This document shows, piece after piece, positions 5,039 to 13,601 of a DNA stretch of 20,482 nt; within the stretch, counting starts at the first letter, position 1; every line of letters starts with the position of its first letter. This DNA comes from a virus. The translations under genes and the position numbers were made by a program. The stretch is from positions 1-20,482 of the IMG/VR virus record IMGVR_UViG_3300042934_000271; one strand, given 5' to 3'. The notes beneath the pieces were generated by a model that did not search any database, was not told where the DNA came from, and saw only the letters and a list, made by a program, of their open reading frames with translations.

Positions 5039-6688
5039 ATGGTAAAGAATCTTCGTCCACTTAGCGATAAGCTTACGTCTGTTGACTGGCTTAACGCGAT
5101 TCGCAATACCCTTGGAAGTGAGTATCAGTCTCGCATTCCTGAAGCCACACAGGCGAACGTCACTGAGACGATCAATCAGATTTTCGAGTATTCCGCTACT
5201 CGTAACCAGGTTGTGGAAGCTCTTGTCAATCGAATTGGCACGGTGCTTGTTCGCAATACGTCGTGGACCAACCCTCTTGCAGAGTTCAAGATCGGTATGC
5301 TTGAGCAGGGTGACACTATTGAGGAAGTGATGAATGGCCTTCTCGACGCCATTGATTACGACTTCGATCGTGATGAGCTTGAGAAAGAACTCTTTGGCAA
5401 CCATCCGTTCGAGACGCAGAGCCGTTTCCACAAGATCAACCGTCGTGACCGGTATGTGTTTACTATCAACACTATTGGTCTGCGTATGGCTCTGCTGAAT
5501 AACGAGCTTCCGCAGTTCCTCTCCACGGCAATGCAGATGCCGTTTACGTCGGACCAGAACGACGAATTTCTTCTGATGATGAATCTCTTCAAGGAATTCG
5601 ACACGGCGGCAGCGGGTGGCATTCACACTGTCCACGTTGATGATGTTGGCGATGAGGCTTCCGATTCGGCAGCTTCTCGCTTCATGCTTCGTCGTCTGCG
5701 GGAGTACAGCAACACTCTTCCGTTTATCTCTCGGCTCTACAACCCGGCAGGAATGCCGGTTGCCACTCGTCCAGAGGATCTTATGCTTCTGACGACGGCA
5801 AGCGCCGATGCTGCAATGGACGTGGAAGCTCTTGCCGGTGCGTTCAACATTTCCAAGGCTGAGTTTGGCTCGCGTAAGCTTGTCATTCCTGAGCGGTTCT
5901 TTGGCATTGATGGTGTTCAGGCGATTCTTACGACTCGTCAGTTCTTCGTTGTTGCCGACAGTCTGCTTGAGACGACTTCGCTTTTCAACCCGGCCAAGCT
6001 CACGACTAACTACTGGTTCCACCACCATCAGGTTATGAGTGCATCGCCGTTTGCACCGTTCGTGATGTTCAACTCTGAGCGTCCGTCCACGGTTATTAGT
6101 ACGGTGGAAACGCCTGTTACTGACATTGGTGCATTCACGTTCACCGACTCGGCTGGCACGGTTGAGGCTACGGCTCTCAAGCGCGGTACGCTGTATGACG
6201 TGCGCGTTGAGGGTGTTACCACCCCTGCCGGTGGCGTTGCTGCACTTGATCTTGACATCATTGGTGCAACGTCTCAGTTCACGTACATCACTAACAACGG
6301 CAGCCTTTTTGTTGCTCCGAATGAGGAAGCGGCTACGCTTACCATTCGCGCAACGGCTATCGACGGTAGTGGCTACTATGAAGAGACGACGCGGACGACT
6401 AAGGGAGACCTTGTTATTCCGTGGCCCGATCCGCAGGTCATCCCGGATAGCGATTCTGACGCGCTTGAGGAAGTCACGCCGGTTAAGCCTGACTTCACGG
6501 CGAACGTCATCACCATTCCGTCTGAGCGCGGTGTGCTTTACAAGGAAGGTGCGACTCCGCTTGTGAACGGTGCGAAGCTTACCGTTGCGAACGGTACTCC
6601 GCGCACCATTACGGCAGAGGCTCGTCCAACCTTCGAGCTTGCTACCGGTGTCACCACTTCGTGGGTGTTCACCTACGTAGCTCCGTAA
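5039..6688 (+). CDS. Major capsid protein (phi29 gp8-like) with added C-terminal domain
   Basis: 549 aa, against 448 aa in phi29 gp8. The ATG at 5039 follows TAAGGAA (5028-5034). The N-terminal region shows the gp8 pattern: DWLNAIRNTLGSEYQSRIP (residues 15-33), then LVNRIGTVLVRNTSWTNPL and the GDTIEEVM segment. Residues up to about 340 should form the HK97-like shell fold. About 345-450 looks like the Ig-like (BIG2) domain that decorates phi29 capsomers. After a Pro/Asp-rich linker, residues 489-549 form one more small beta domain (VITIPSERGVLYKEG ... TTSWVFTYV) of a type common on actinobacterial surface and phage proteins and absent from gp8. The gene lies after the scaffold and is closed by a terminator. 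Confidence 0.95.
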   Translation: MVKNLRPLSDKLTSVDWLNAIRNTLGSEYQSRIPEATQANVTETINQIFEYSATRNQVVEALVNRIGTVLVRNTSWTNPLAEFKIGMLEQGDTIEEVMNGLLDAIDYDFDRDELEKELFGNHPFETQSRFHKINRRDRYVFTINTIGLRMALLNNELPQFLSTAMQMPFTSDQNDEFLLMMNLFKEFDTAAAGGIHTVHVDDVGDEASDSAASRFMLRRLREYSNTLPFISRLYNPAGMPVATRPEDLMLLTTASADAAMDVEALAGAFNISKAEFGSRKLVIPERFFGIDGVQAILTTRQFFVVADSLLETTSLFNPAKLTTNYWFHHHQVMSASPFAPFVMFNSERPSTVISTVETPVTDIGAFTFTDSAGTVEATALKRGTLYDVRVEGVTTPAGGVAALDLDIIGATSQFTYITNNGSLFVAPNEEAATLTIRATAIDGSGYYEETTRTTKGDLVIPWPDPQVIPDSDSDALEEVTPVKPDFTANVITIPSERGVLYKEGATPLVNGAKLTVANGTPRTITAEARPTFELATGVTTSWVFTYVAP

Positions 6689-6702
6689 GCCACTTCGTTA
6701 AG

Positions 6703-6737
6703 TGTGGGCCGGGTGCCATTGGACCCGGCCCACATTT
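6703..6737 (+). terminator. Hairpin after the capsid gene
   Basis: A 12-bp G/C-rich perfect stem (6703-6714 with 6723-6734) with an 8-base loop is followed by only three T. It is probably a partial terminator or a 3' end stabiliser. It would leave scaffold and capsid mRNA more abundant than the tail genes, which have no promoter of their own that I can see. Confidence 0.75.
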
Positions 6738-6768
6738 GAATACCATGAGCCTTGAAAGGTCATGAAAA

Positions 6769-8988
6769 TTGCCTAAGTATATTACGGATAAAGCAAACGA
6801 TAACTATTCGTTTGGAACAGATTTTGACTATTCTGTTTGGACCCCCGGCACCCAGCTTGATCTAGTTAACGTGCCTTGGAACAATGACTACCGAGACGTT
6901 GTACGATTCGACAACAGTGTAGCACTTGATACATATATTGACGGATTGGCACCAGCCGGTATTCGTCTTACACAGACTTCGTATGTAAAGCCGGGTACTC
7001 CGGTTCGCATTAATATTCCGCATAACCGAGTTATTCGGTACAACTACTTGCGCGTTAGCAATCCGTTGCAGCCTATCGACGGTGGTGATCTTAAAAAGAA
7101 TTTCTACTATTTCATCCTCGATGCAACCTACATCGCGCCCAATACCACAGAGATTGTGGTGCAGCTTGACGTTTGGCAGACGTATGTTTATGACATTACT
7201 CTAGGAACCTGCTATGTTGAGCGTGGGCACATTGGCATTGCTAATGAAAACGCTTTTGATAACTACGGGCGAGACTATCTGACAGTTCCCGAGGGTCTTG
7301 ATATGGGCGGAGAGTATGTTGTTGCTGCAACTCGGCAAAAGTGGGTTATGTCGCCTACTCCATATGACGAAGGTATTCACAGTCGCTATCCAAGCTACGA
7401 TCTTCTAGTGTTTTCTACTACTGATCTTCTAGCCGATCCTGGAACATCTGCCGATCCTGACCTTGTTGCCGCTAGTGGCGGCGAATTTCAGGGTACGTTC
7501 CACGGTGCCAACGTCTATGTATTTGATCTTCAATCTTTTCAGGCTTATCTTTCTAGCGTGAAGAATACCCCGTGGGTGACTCAGGGTATTGTGTCAATTA
7601 CGATGATCCCTAAAGTGAACCGCTATCACCCTGGTTTCACTTATGCGAGTTTTCCACTACCGTCTGTTCCGCCTTCGCTTTATCCGCGCGATCTTAACTT
7701 TGACATGTTTGTCAATTGGCGGGATGATCCTGATTTCGCTGATAACATTCCGGCTCGTTATGCACATTTGCGTAAGTTCTGGACATACCCCTATACGGTG
7801 ATTCAGATGACCACTTTTAGTGGCTCATCCATTCTTATGAAGCCGGAAATGTGGAATGATGCCGATGCTCATATTGTTGAACGTGCCAATCTTGTTCCCC
7901 CGGCACAGCGCATTGTATTCACACCCTATAAGTACAATGCTAATCAGGCGAATCTTGAAAACGACGAGCAGCTTTGGCCACCGCCAATTGATAGTGGCAG
8001 CTATCTTGCAGGTGTCAATGGTGACGATAATGGTGAGTATCTTGACATGGCGACGCAGATTTCTAATCTGCCTCAAATGGCCATTGTCAACGACGGTGCC
8101 ATTAGCTACCTTGCGGCAAACCGTCATAGTATTACTGCACAGTTCCAAGGGGCTGACTGGGCTCAGAGCCGGGCACTAGGGCAAGCACAGGGTCAGTATG
8201 ACATTGCCACAGGTGCAATGCGCGCAGCAATGAGTCAGAGTGGTATCGGTGTCAATGCTGATATTGCTGAAACTGCTAATAGAAACCGGACTCAGGCAGC
8301 ACAGGCTATTGTGTCAGGCATCGCAGGTGTTGCGGGTGGTGCCGGTGCAGGTGCTGCATTTGGTCCGGCCGGTGCGGCAGCGGGTGCCATTGGGGGCGTT
8401 GTACAGGGTGCGGCAAACGGTGTTAACACCGGTATAAGCATTGCTGCGGCCGACGAATCTCTTGCCATTAGAAACACCGCTGCGGCCGACACTGTGATAA
8501 ATCAGAATAAGCAACAGCAGCTTATGAGGGATACCAATAAAGGTCTTGCAGACTGGGCAGCGCGCGGTGATTACGGTCAGCAGATTAACGCGCTTAATGC
8601 CCGTGTGCAGGATATTCAGATGATTCAGCCCTCACAGTCCGGTCAAACGGCAGGTGAAGCTTTCAACATTGTTAACGGTGGCCTGCGAGTTTCTCTCAGA
8701 TGGAAAATTCTCGACAATGCCGCTTTCCGAACTATTGGTGAAATTTGGCTGCGTTACGGCTATGCGATTAGGGCTTCTCTGAAACCGCCTAGCAATCTGC
8801 GGTGCATGTCCAAGTTCACTTATTGGAAGATGTCTGAAACTTACATTGTTTCTTCAACGGTGCCCGAGGGTTTCAAGCAGGCGATTAGGGGAATTCTGGA
8901 AAAGGGTGTTACAGTGTGGGTAAACCCTGTAGATATTGGCAACATTGACTGGGCGGATAACTCGCCACTTGAGGGGATCAGCTACTAA
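6769..8988 (+). CDS. Tail knob / distal tail tube protein (phi29 gp9-like)
   Basis: 739 aa, against 599 aa in phi29 gp9. The start is TTG 6769, 9 bases after GAAAGG (6754-6759); an ATG at 6762 in another frame reads only four codons. The N-terminal part carries the gp9 signature of the tail family (PWNNDYRDVVRFDN, then FYYFILDATYIAPNTTEIVV and LDVWQTYVYDI). Residues about 514-560 are a long Gly/Ala-rich hydrophobic stretch (GIAGVAGGAGAGAAFGPAGA and onward). It occupies the place of the phi29 gp9 pore-forming loop that exits the knob and perforates the membrane during ejection. The C-terminal domain after the loop returns to the tube wall pattern. The extra length is mainly in the middle of the protein. 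Confidence 0.93.
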   Translation: MPKYITDKANDNYSFGTDFDYSVWTPGTQLDLVNVPWNNDYRDVVRFDNSVALDTYIDGLAPAGIRLTQTSYVKPGTPVRINIPHNRVIRYNYLRVSNPLQPIDGGDLKKNFYYFILDATYIAPNTTEIVVQLDVWQTYVYDITLGTCYVERGHIGIANENAFDNYGRDYLTVPEGLDMGGEYVVAATRQKWVMSPTPYDEGIHSRYPSYDLLVFSTTDLLADPGTSADPDLVAASGGEFQGTFHGANVYVFDLQSFQAYLSSVKNTPWVTQGIVSITMIPKVNRYHPGFTYASFPLPSVPPSLYPRDLNFDMFVNWRDDPDFADNIPARYAHLRKFWTYPYTVIQMTTFSGSSILMKPEMWNDADAHIVERANLVPPAQRIVFTPYKYNANQANLENDEQLWPPPIDSGSYLAGVNGDDNGEYLDMATQISNLPQMAIVNDGAISYLAANRHSITAQFQGADWAQSRALGQAQGQYDIATGAMRAAMSQSGIGVNADIAETANRNRTQAAQAIVSGIAGVAGGAGAGAAFGPAGAAAGAIGGVVQGAANGVNTGISIAAADESLAIRNTAAADTVINQNKQQQLMRDTNKGLADWAARGDYGQQINALNARVQDIQMIQPSQSGQTAGEAFNIVNGGLRVSLRWKILDNAAFRTIGEIWLRYGYAIRASLKPPSNLRCMSKFTYWKMSETYIVSSTVPEGFKQAIRGILEKGVTVWVNPVDIGNIDWADNSPLEGISY

Positions 8989-10037
8989 TGCCTGGTGGAA
9001 ACAGTCCAATTTTCGACTACTACAATACAATCCTATTCGCACCTGATTCACGGTTTAAGCGCAACCCGGGAGCAGACCGCGAACGCCACATTGCAACAAT
9101 GTTGCATCGCAACATTTCCGAGCTTGCAGTGAACCGGTTCGCCTGGGAGAACCTGCCCGAAAGCGTTGACGCACGTTTCCTTGAAATGTGCCTCTTGCTT
9201 AACGGTTGTGTCGTGTGGTACTGGGATAATGATTACGAAAAGCTACTTGCGGTGCGCGGCAATGGTCAGGGATACACCAACTGGCTTGACAACCCGGTGA
9301 GCTTTCAAATCGTTGGACCCGGTAGTGTGATGAAGGCTAATGACACCGAAGGGTCTATGGCAGCTAAGGCATTCCGCTACAAGACTCTCAGCGCTTATCA
9401 GCCCACTATCGAATACACTGATGAGCAGGCAAAGCAAAAGGGCTTCGGTATGTGGCCCAACTATTACCGTCAGTCAGAGCTTGACATTATCGCTATTTAT
9501 GCGGGAGCTATTGCTTCAATTGACCGCACAATTGAAATCAACGCCAAGAATGCCCGACGCAATAAGATTCTTCGCACCACTCAAGACACCCAGCTTTCGG
9601 TTGTTAATATGAATCGTCAGATTGACGAAGGTGTAGAGGCGATTCAGGTTACCGGCCCGCTGGCCGATATGGATGCCATTGCAACTCTTGATTTGGGTGT
9701 TGATCCCACATCGTTCGATGCTCTCTCCGTTCTTCGCACGAGAAAGTGGAATGAGTGTATGAACCTGTTGGGTATTGACAATGCCAATCAGGATAAGAAA
9801 GAGCGACTTGTTGCGGCAGAAGTTGGTGCTAATGACTCTCAGACAGATTCGATGCGCTTTGTTAGCTTGAATGCGAGGCGGCAGGCAATCGAGCATGTTA
9901 ACCGAGTATTTGGAACTAACATCACAGTCGATTTCAATGTGGAAGTAGAAGCTCAGGCTAAGGCAGCGGAAGCTGAAAAGGACGAGGAAGGGGAAGATAA
10001 TGCCGACGTTCACGATGCAGCTAAAGAGCGTGATTGA
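8988..10037 (+). CDS. Portal / head-tail connector (phi29 gp10-like)
   Basis: 349 aa, against 309 aa in phi29 gp10. Its ATG overlaps the last base of the tail-knob stop (TAATG). Diagnostic matches are RFAWENLPESVDARFLE near residues 51-67 (phi29 LFEWENLPPTINPSFLE). The crown/clip segment WNECMNLLGIDNANQDKKER near residues 253-272 is followed by EVGANDSQTDS, almost identical to phi29. The last 30 residues are highly acidic. The protein forms the dodecameric ring at one capsid vertex through which the ATPase pumps DNA. The larger size comes from the N-terminus and the acidic tail. Confidence 0.96.
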   Translation: MPGGNSPIFDYYNTILFAPDSRFKRNPGADRERHIATMLHRNISELAVNRFAWENLPESVDARFLEMCLLLNGCVVWYWDNDYEKLLAVRGNGQGYTNWLDNPVSFQIVGPGSVMKANDTEGSMAAKAFRYKTLSAYQPTIEYTDEQAKQKGFGMWPNYYRQSELDIIAIYAGAIASIDRTIEINAKNARRNKILRTTQDTQLSVVNMNRQIDEGVEAIQVTGPLADMDAIATLDLGVDPTSFDALSVLRTRKWNECMNLLGIDNANQDKKERLVAAEVGANDSQTDSMRFVSLNARRQAIEHVNRVFGTNITVDFNVEVEAQAKAAEAEKDEEGEDNADVHDAAKERD

Positions 10038-10776
10038 ACAGCTTTACGGTACAAGCGACGATCCGTTCGACTACGAGCAGAGCTACGAGCCTGTAACGTT
10101 TGACGGTGTGACTTACGGGGAGTTGCCGACACTCCCTGACTCGGGCGAGAAGATCGGTCTTAAGAGCTATCCGCTTTTTGACGAGCTTTATCGCCCGGTG
10201 CTTAACGGTAAGATCATTGATCGTTACTTTAACCGTGAAATCGGCTCTGAGACTATTGGGGATTGGCGACTAATCCTTCGTCGTAAGATGAACGAGATTA
10301 TGCCGATTTACAATCAGCTTTACGAGAGTGCTCGCATTCCGTACACGGCTCTGGACACAATGGACATTCACAGTGTCAACGAATCCAGCATGTCGGCACA
10401 GGAAAACGGGACGGCTGTCAACGCTTCCAATACGGATACTGAATCCGATTCTCGGGCTGTGAATTCGGAAACTCCGCAGACTGTTCTGGCAGGGATGGGC
10501 GACTATGCCACAAGCGCTACAGACGTGAACAGTGGTTCTCATGTAGACTCGGGATCAACGTCTAACACAGAGGGAACGACTAACACCGACTCGGATTCTG
10601 ACACACGGGTTAAGGGCTATCAGGGTGCAGCGTCCGACCTTATTGTGAAGTACCGCAATAGCCTTATCAACATCGACACGATGATTCTTGAAGATATTCA
10701 CACATGCTTTATGCTTGTTCTCAATAATGGTGACGAATACACGAATCGTGCACCCTACTATCCCGGATGGTGGTAA
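10000..10776 (+). CDS. Lower collar / proximal tail tube protein (phi29 gp11-like)
   Basis: 258 aa, against 293 aa in phi29. The ATG at 10000 follows an A/G-rich ribosome site (GGAAGGGGAAG, about 9987) inside the end of the portal gene, overlapping it by 38 bases; ATG 10015 is an alternative. The N-terminal half has FDYEQSYEPVTFDGV and the helix LILRRKMNEIMPIYNQLYES. The middle is a Ser/Asn/Thr-rich low-complexity segment containing TPQTVLAGMGDYATSATD, the pattern seen in gp11 proteins. The C-terminus returns to helices. It links the portal to the tail knob. The Ser/Thr/Asp-rich repeat between about 138 and 205 is a loop region, not a separate gene. Confidence 0.9.
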   Translation: MPTFTMQLKSVIEQLYGTSDDPFDYEQSYEPVTFDGVTYGELPTLPDSGEKIGLKSYPLFDELYRPVLNGKIIDRYFNREIGSETIGDWRLILRRKMNEIMPIYNQLYESARIPYTALDTMDIHSVNESSMSAQENGTAVNASNTDTESDSRAVNSETPQTVLAGMGDYATSATDVNSGSHVDSGSTSNTEGTTNTDSDSDTRVKGYQGAASDLIVKYRNSLINIDTMILEDIHTCFMLVLNNGDEYTNRAPYYPGWW

Positions 10777-10782
10777 TAACAA

Positions 10783-11892
10783 ATGTCAACCCCTACTGTT
10801 CCTCCGTACACTCCCACCGGTCCAATGCTGGGAATGCCGAACATCACCCCGTTCACCTATCGGGATGGTTCCACCTACCTGAATGAGCTTGAGCTTTACA
10901 AGCGCTACTTGGAGCGGAATCTTATTCCCTGGGTGCAGACCAACTACGACGCACTTGCCGCAGACTTTATTGTTCAGGTTAATCTGCTTATCACGGCAGT
11001 TAATATGGCAATTGAAGCTGTCATTAATGACTCTATTACCGTGCAAGACCCGGTGGTAGAGGCACTTGTTGAGCAGGCGGATAGCCTTACTCGTGTGGCG
11101 CTTGATACTCTGATTGACAGTAAAGATGCCGTTATTTACGATCAGGTCACCAATGACATTGCAGCCTCGTATGCAAGTCTTGTGACGGTAATCAACACCG
11201 AGATTTCTAACCTTAAGGCGGTTTACACCACCTACCGGGTTTGGAACGGTGCAGCCTACCCTGCACGGATTCCAGGCTCCCTGAACATTTTCTTTGGCCC
11301 TACCGATCCTGGCCTTGCAATGGCAGAGAGTGACTACTGGGCAAACCCTAATGTCACCACTCTTGACACGGTGGTTGCCGAGGCTCTGGATAGCTCGTCC
11401 GAGCTTTATGCAGCAATTCAGGATGCCGCTGCCACAGTTCAGACTGTGCCTATCGAACTTTTCGATTCGGGATCGACAATCCTTAAGACAGTGATCGGTG
11501 CAGCACCGTCTAGGGTTGTCGGCTACGCGCTTCCCAATGCGGGGCTTCCGGCACTCTTCGGATTTGCCCGAATCCCTGACGGGTGGGATGCGGTTACCCT
11601 CGTATTTAGGTGGACTACGAGCACCGTGGAAGCGGCAGCATCTACTAACGTGCGATTCTTCGCTGACACGGTGGCTGTGCCCACTAACGGGGCTATCGGT
11701 GTTGGTAATCGCTACAGTGGAACGGTTGCAATCCCCATTAGCCAGACCAATAAGCTTTTCGTTGAGAACAACGCCACCACCGTTGTTGGTGGAAGCGGGT
11801 TTAGCATTGCAATCACACGGGATGCTGCAAATGCCGCTGACACTTATGTTGGCGATGCAATCATTCTCGATGCCTGGCTGGTGAAGGCATGA
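10783..11892 (+). CDS. Appendage / minor tail protein, receptor-binding candidate
   Basis: 369 aa, starting 6 bases after the lower collar stop. The N-terminus has TPFTYRDGSTYLNELELYKR followed by a helical segment ending VQVNLLITAVN (about residues 21-77). This N-terminal module recurs in minor tail proteins of actinobacteriophages and serves to attach them to the tail. The centre is a long helical, possibly trimeric coiled region (about 80-150). The C-terminal 200 residues are beta-rich and Thr/Ala/Val-rich, ending with AITRDAANAADTYVGDAIIL, like a receptor-binding or lectin-type head. It occupies the place of phi29 gp12 (preneck appendage), though with no clear sequence match to it. Next to the lyase-like gene, it probably helps host attachment. 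Confidence 0.7.
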   Translation: MSTPTVPPYTPTGPMLGMPNITPFTYRDGSTYLNELELYKRYLERNLIPWVQTNYDALAADFIVQVNLLITAVNMAIEAVINDSITVQDPVVEALVEQADSLTRVALDTLIDSKDAVIYDQVTNDIAASYASLVTVINTEISNLKAVYTTYRVWNGAAYPARIPGSLNIFFGPTDPGLAMAESDYWANPNVTTLDTVVAEALDSSSELYAAIQDAAATVQTVPIELFDSGSTILKTVIGAAPSRVVGYALPNAGLPALFGFARIPDGWDAVTLVFRWTTSTVEAAASTNVRFFADTVAVPTNGAIGVGNRYSGTVAIPISQTNKLFVENNATTVVGGSGFSIAITRDAANAADTYVGDAIILDAWLVKA

Positions 11893-12983
11893 GTTTTGCA
11901 GGGCCACTTGACATTCGGAAGCAGTCAATGCCGTTTAAGATGGGCGAAACCCCATTCTTTAACACTGGTCGTCTGGCAACACTTCCGCCTATCCTGGGCG
12001 ATTTTGACGCTGACGGTCTCGTCGATAGTGGCGACCCTAGAGTCGATTTTGACTGGAATAACCGAGTGATGGGAACTCCACTCAACTACCACATTAACGG
12101 GCCGGTTGATCCGTGGTATGTCCCTAGCTATTATGAAGATAGTGATGCCGTGGATCAGGTTGCCCTGATCGATGAGGATACCAATGCCGCAGTAGACCTT
12201 GCGGTGCGATATCTTGTCACCGGCAATCTCGATGCTCTGAACAGTGCAATTGAGATTATCTCGGCATGGTCGTATATTGAAGTTTTCACGGATGACGATG
12301 ATTCTGCTCTTGTTTGGGCATCCCGCTTCCCTAAGATTCTTCAAGCTGCAATGATGCTTAAGCACACTCCCAATTACACGACAGCGCTGCATGTGGCACT
12401 GTCTGACGTGGCTACTAGAGGGCTGGAAATCTCCCCTAGCTACCGAGTCAACAACTGGGGAAACTGGGGAGTGTGCCTTGAAATCGCATGCGCCACATTC
12501 CTAGAAGATCGGGCAATGCTTATCAACGCCATTGCTCGGTGGCGGCAGCTTTTCGACTATGCCATTCGTGACGATGTGCCGATCTATGAAGTTAACCGTC
12601 AAGAGAACATCCAAAATGGCGATGGACGTACCGGTCTTTGGTATTCAAACTATCTGCTAGAGGCCATGACTGTCGGCGCTGAATGGGCCCGTTTTGCTGG
12701 CGAATGGCTTTATGACTACGCTGGCATTGACGGTTCAACCTTTGTCGGCCTCTATAAGAATGTGCGTCACTGGACAAGATTCCCCGAGCTTTTCCCATAC
12801 AACACTTCTGGCACACCGTCTGTCACTATTCGGACTATGGCGCATGATGACATTCTGCATGCGCTTGATCCCGATGCCGAGTCGCAGTGGCTTCTGGATA
12901 ATTTTCCTAATGGGAGTTCTCGTGACGTGTACGGCATGCGACAGTATGTGTTGACGTACCGCCACCGTCCCCTGTACGGTTAA
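11889..12983 (+). CDS. Tail protein with alginate/polysaccharide-lyase-like fold
   Basis: 364 aa; ATG overlaps the preceding stop (ATGA at 11889). The N-terminal 60 residues are short motifs probably for tail attachment. From about residue 75 the protein is an all-helical repeat resembling alpha/alpha-toroid polysaccharide lyases of the alginate lyase group. Signs are a long DLAVRYLVTGN helix, RVNNWGNWGVCLEIACAT near 184-201, and GRTGLWYSNYLLEAMTVGAE near 247-266. Those lyases use a conserved Asn, His, Arg and Tyr set around the N-N-x-x-x-W segment. The Asn and Tyr are visible here, but the usual His after the tryptophan is not obvious. A role in cutting a host capsule or envelope glycan on entry is inferred. 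Inactive glycan binding is the alternative. Confidence 0.6.
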   Translation: MSFAGPLDIRKQSMPFKMGETPFFNTGRLATLPPILGDFDADGLVDSGDPRVDFDWNNRVMGTPLNYHINGPVDPWYVPSYYEDSDAVDQVALIDEDTNAAVDLAVRYLVTGNLDALNSAIEIISAWSYIEVFTDDDDSALVWASRFPKILQAAMMLKHTPNYTTALHVALSDVATRGLEISPSYRVNNWGNWGVCLEIACATFLEDRAMLINAIARWRQLFDYAIRDDVPIYEVNRQENIQNGDGRTGLWYSNYLLEAMTVGAEWARFAGEWLYDYAGIDGSTFVGLYKNVRHWTRFPELFPYNTSGTPSVTIRTMAHDDILHALDPDAESQWLLDNFPNGSSRDVYGMRQYVLTYRHRPLYG

Positions 12984-12986
12984 GTC

Positions 12987-13601
12987 ATGGTTAAAGCCAC
13001 ACATCTAGAATCCCTCGGTAGTCAAATAAAGATTCACTATGAGGACGGTTCTAAAGCGCTTGCGTACCCCACTCAGGGTGGTATATGGCTTATCAGTGGT
13101 AGTGGCTCAACTCCACCTGGCGATGGTGATTTCTCGCAGCCATACTCTGACGATTATGTAACGTCAGAGTATGGCCCGCGAGGGTCGCGCTTCCATGAGG
13201 GTAGGGACTGGTCCGGTGGCCCGGCAAGTCCCGGTCAACCAATCCCGTGCATCGGTGACGGCACAGTCCATAACGTTTTCTTTAGCTCCGGCTACGGCAA
13301 CTGTGCAGACGTTTTCCACGGCAATTTTGACGGCTGGGATTGGTACAGTCGATCAGCACATATGAACACCGCACCCATTGTTACCATTGGTGCAGCCGTC
13401 ACTAAAGGTCAGACGCTCGGGCCAATCGGCAACACCGGTAACAGCTTCGGTGCTCACCTACACTTGGAGATTCACCGGGTCACACCTGGCGGAAGCATGA
13501 CAAACGATCCCGCCAACCCCTCATGGGGAGCGGTCAGGACGACTATCAACCCTGTGGATTTCTTCAACACCTATGGGGATGGTACGGTGTTGATACCATG
13601 A
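12987..13601 (+). CDS. M23 (LytM-type) peptidoglycan endopeptidase, tail-associated
   Basis: 204 aa. The ATG at 12987 lies 3 bases past the lyase stop. After a beta-rich N-terminal 50 residues comes a complete M23 domain: SEYGPRGSRFHEGRD with zinc ligands His70 and Asp74, His125 in SAHM, and HLHLE with His157 and His159. All catalytic and ligand residues are present, so it should be an active zinc endopeptidase cutting peptide cross-links of the cell wall. phi29 gp13, at the tail tip, has an M23 domain fused to a lysozyme domain. Here the M23 part stands alone and no lysozyme domain is seen. Location between tail genes and the ATPase suggests a virion enzyme for entry and not the endolysin. 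Confidence 0.9.
   Translation: MVKATHLESLGSQIKIHYEDGSKALAYPTQGGIWLISGSGSTPPGDGDFSQPYSDDYVTSEYGPRGSRFHEGRDWSGGPASPGQPIPCIGDGTVHNVFFSSGYGNCADVFHGNFDGWDWYSRSAHMNTAPIVTIGAAVTKGQTLGPIGNTGNSFGAHLHLEIHRVTPGGSMTNDPANPSWGAVRTTINPVDFFNTYGDGTVLIP

Noticed and set aside
4958-6028. Long reverse-strand frame (356 codons) opposite the capsid gene
   Set aside because: The forward frame is a clear major capsid protein; the reverse one is rich in Arg/Val as expected for a shadow frame.
6762-6776. ATG start at 6762 for the tail-knob gene
   Set aside because: It is in another frame and stops after four codons; TTG 6769 with GAAAGG nine bases upstream gives the conserved frame.
10786-11928. Long reverse-strand frame (380 codons) opposite the appendage gene
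   Set aside because: Almost exact antisense of a forward gene with ribosome site and actinophage tail signature; Cys/Arg-rich shadow translation.
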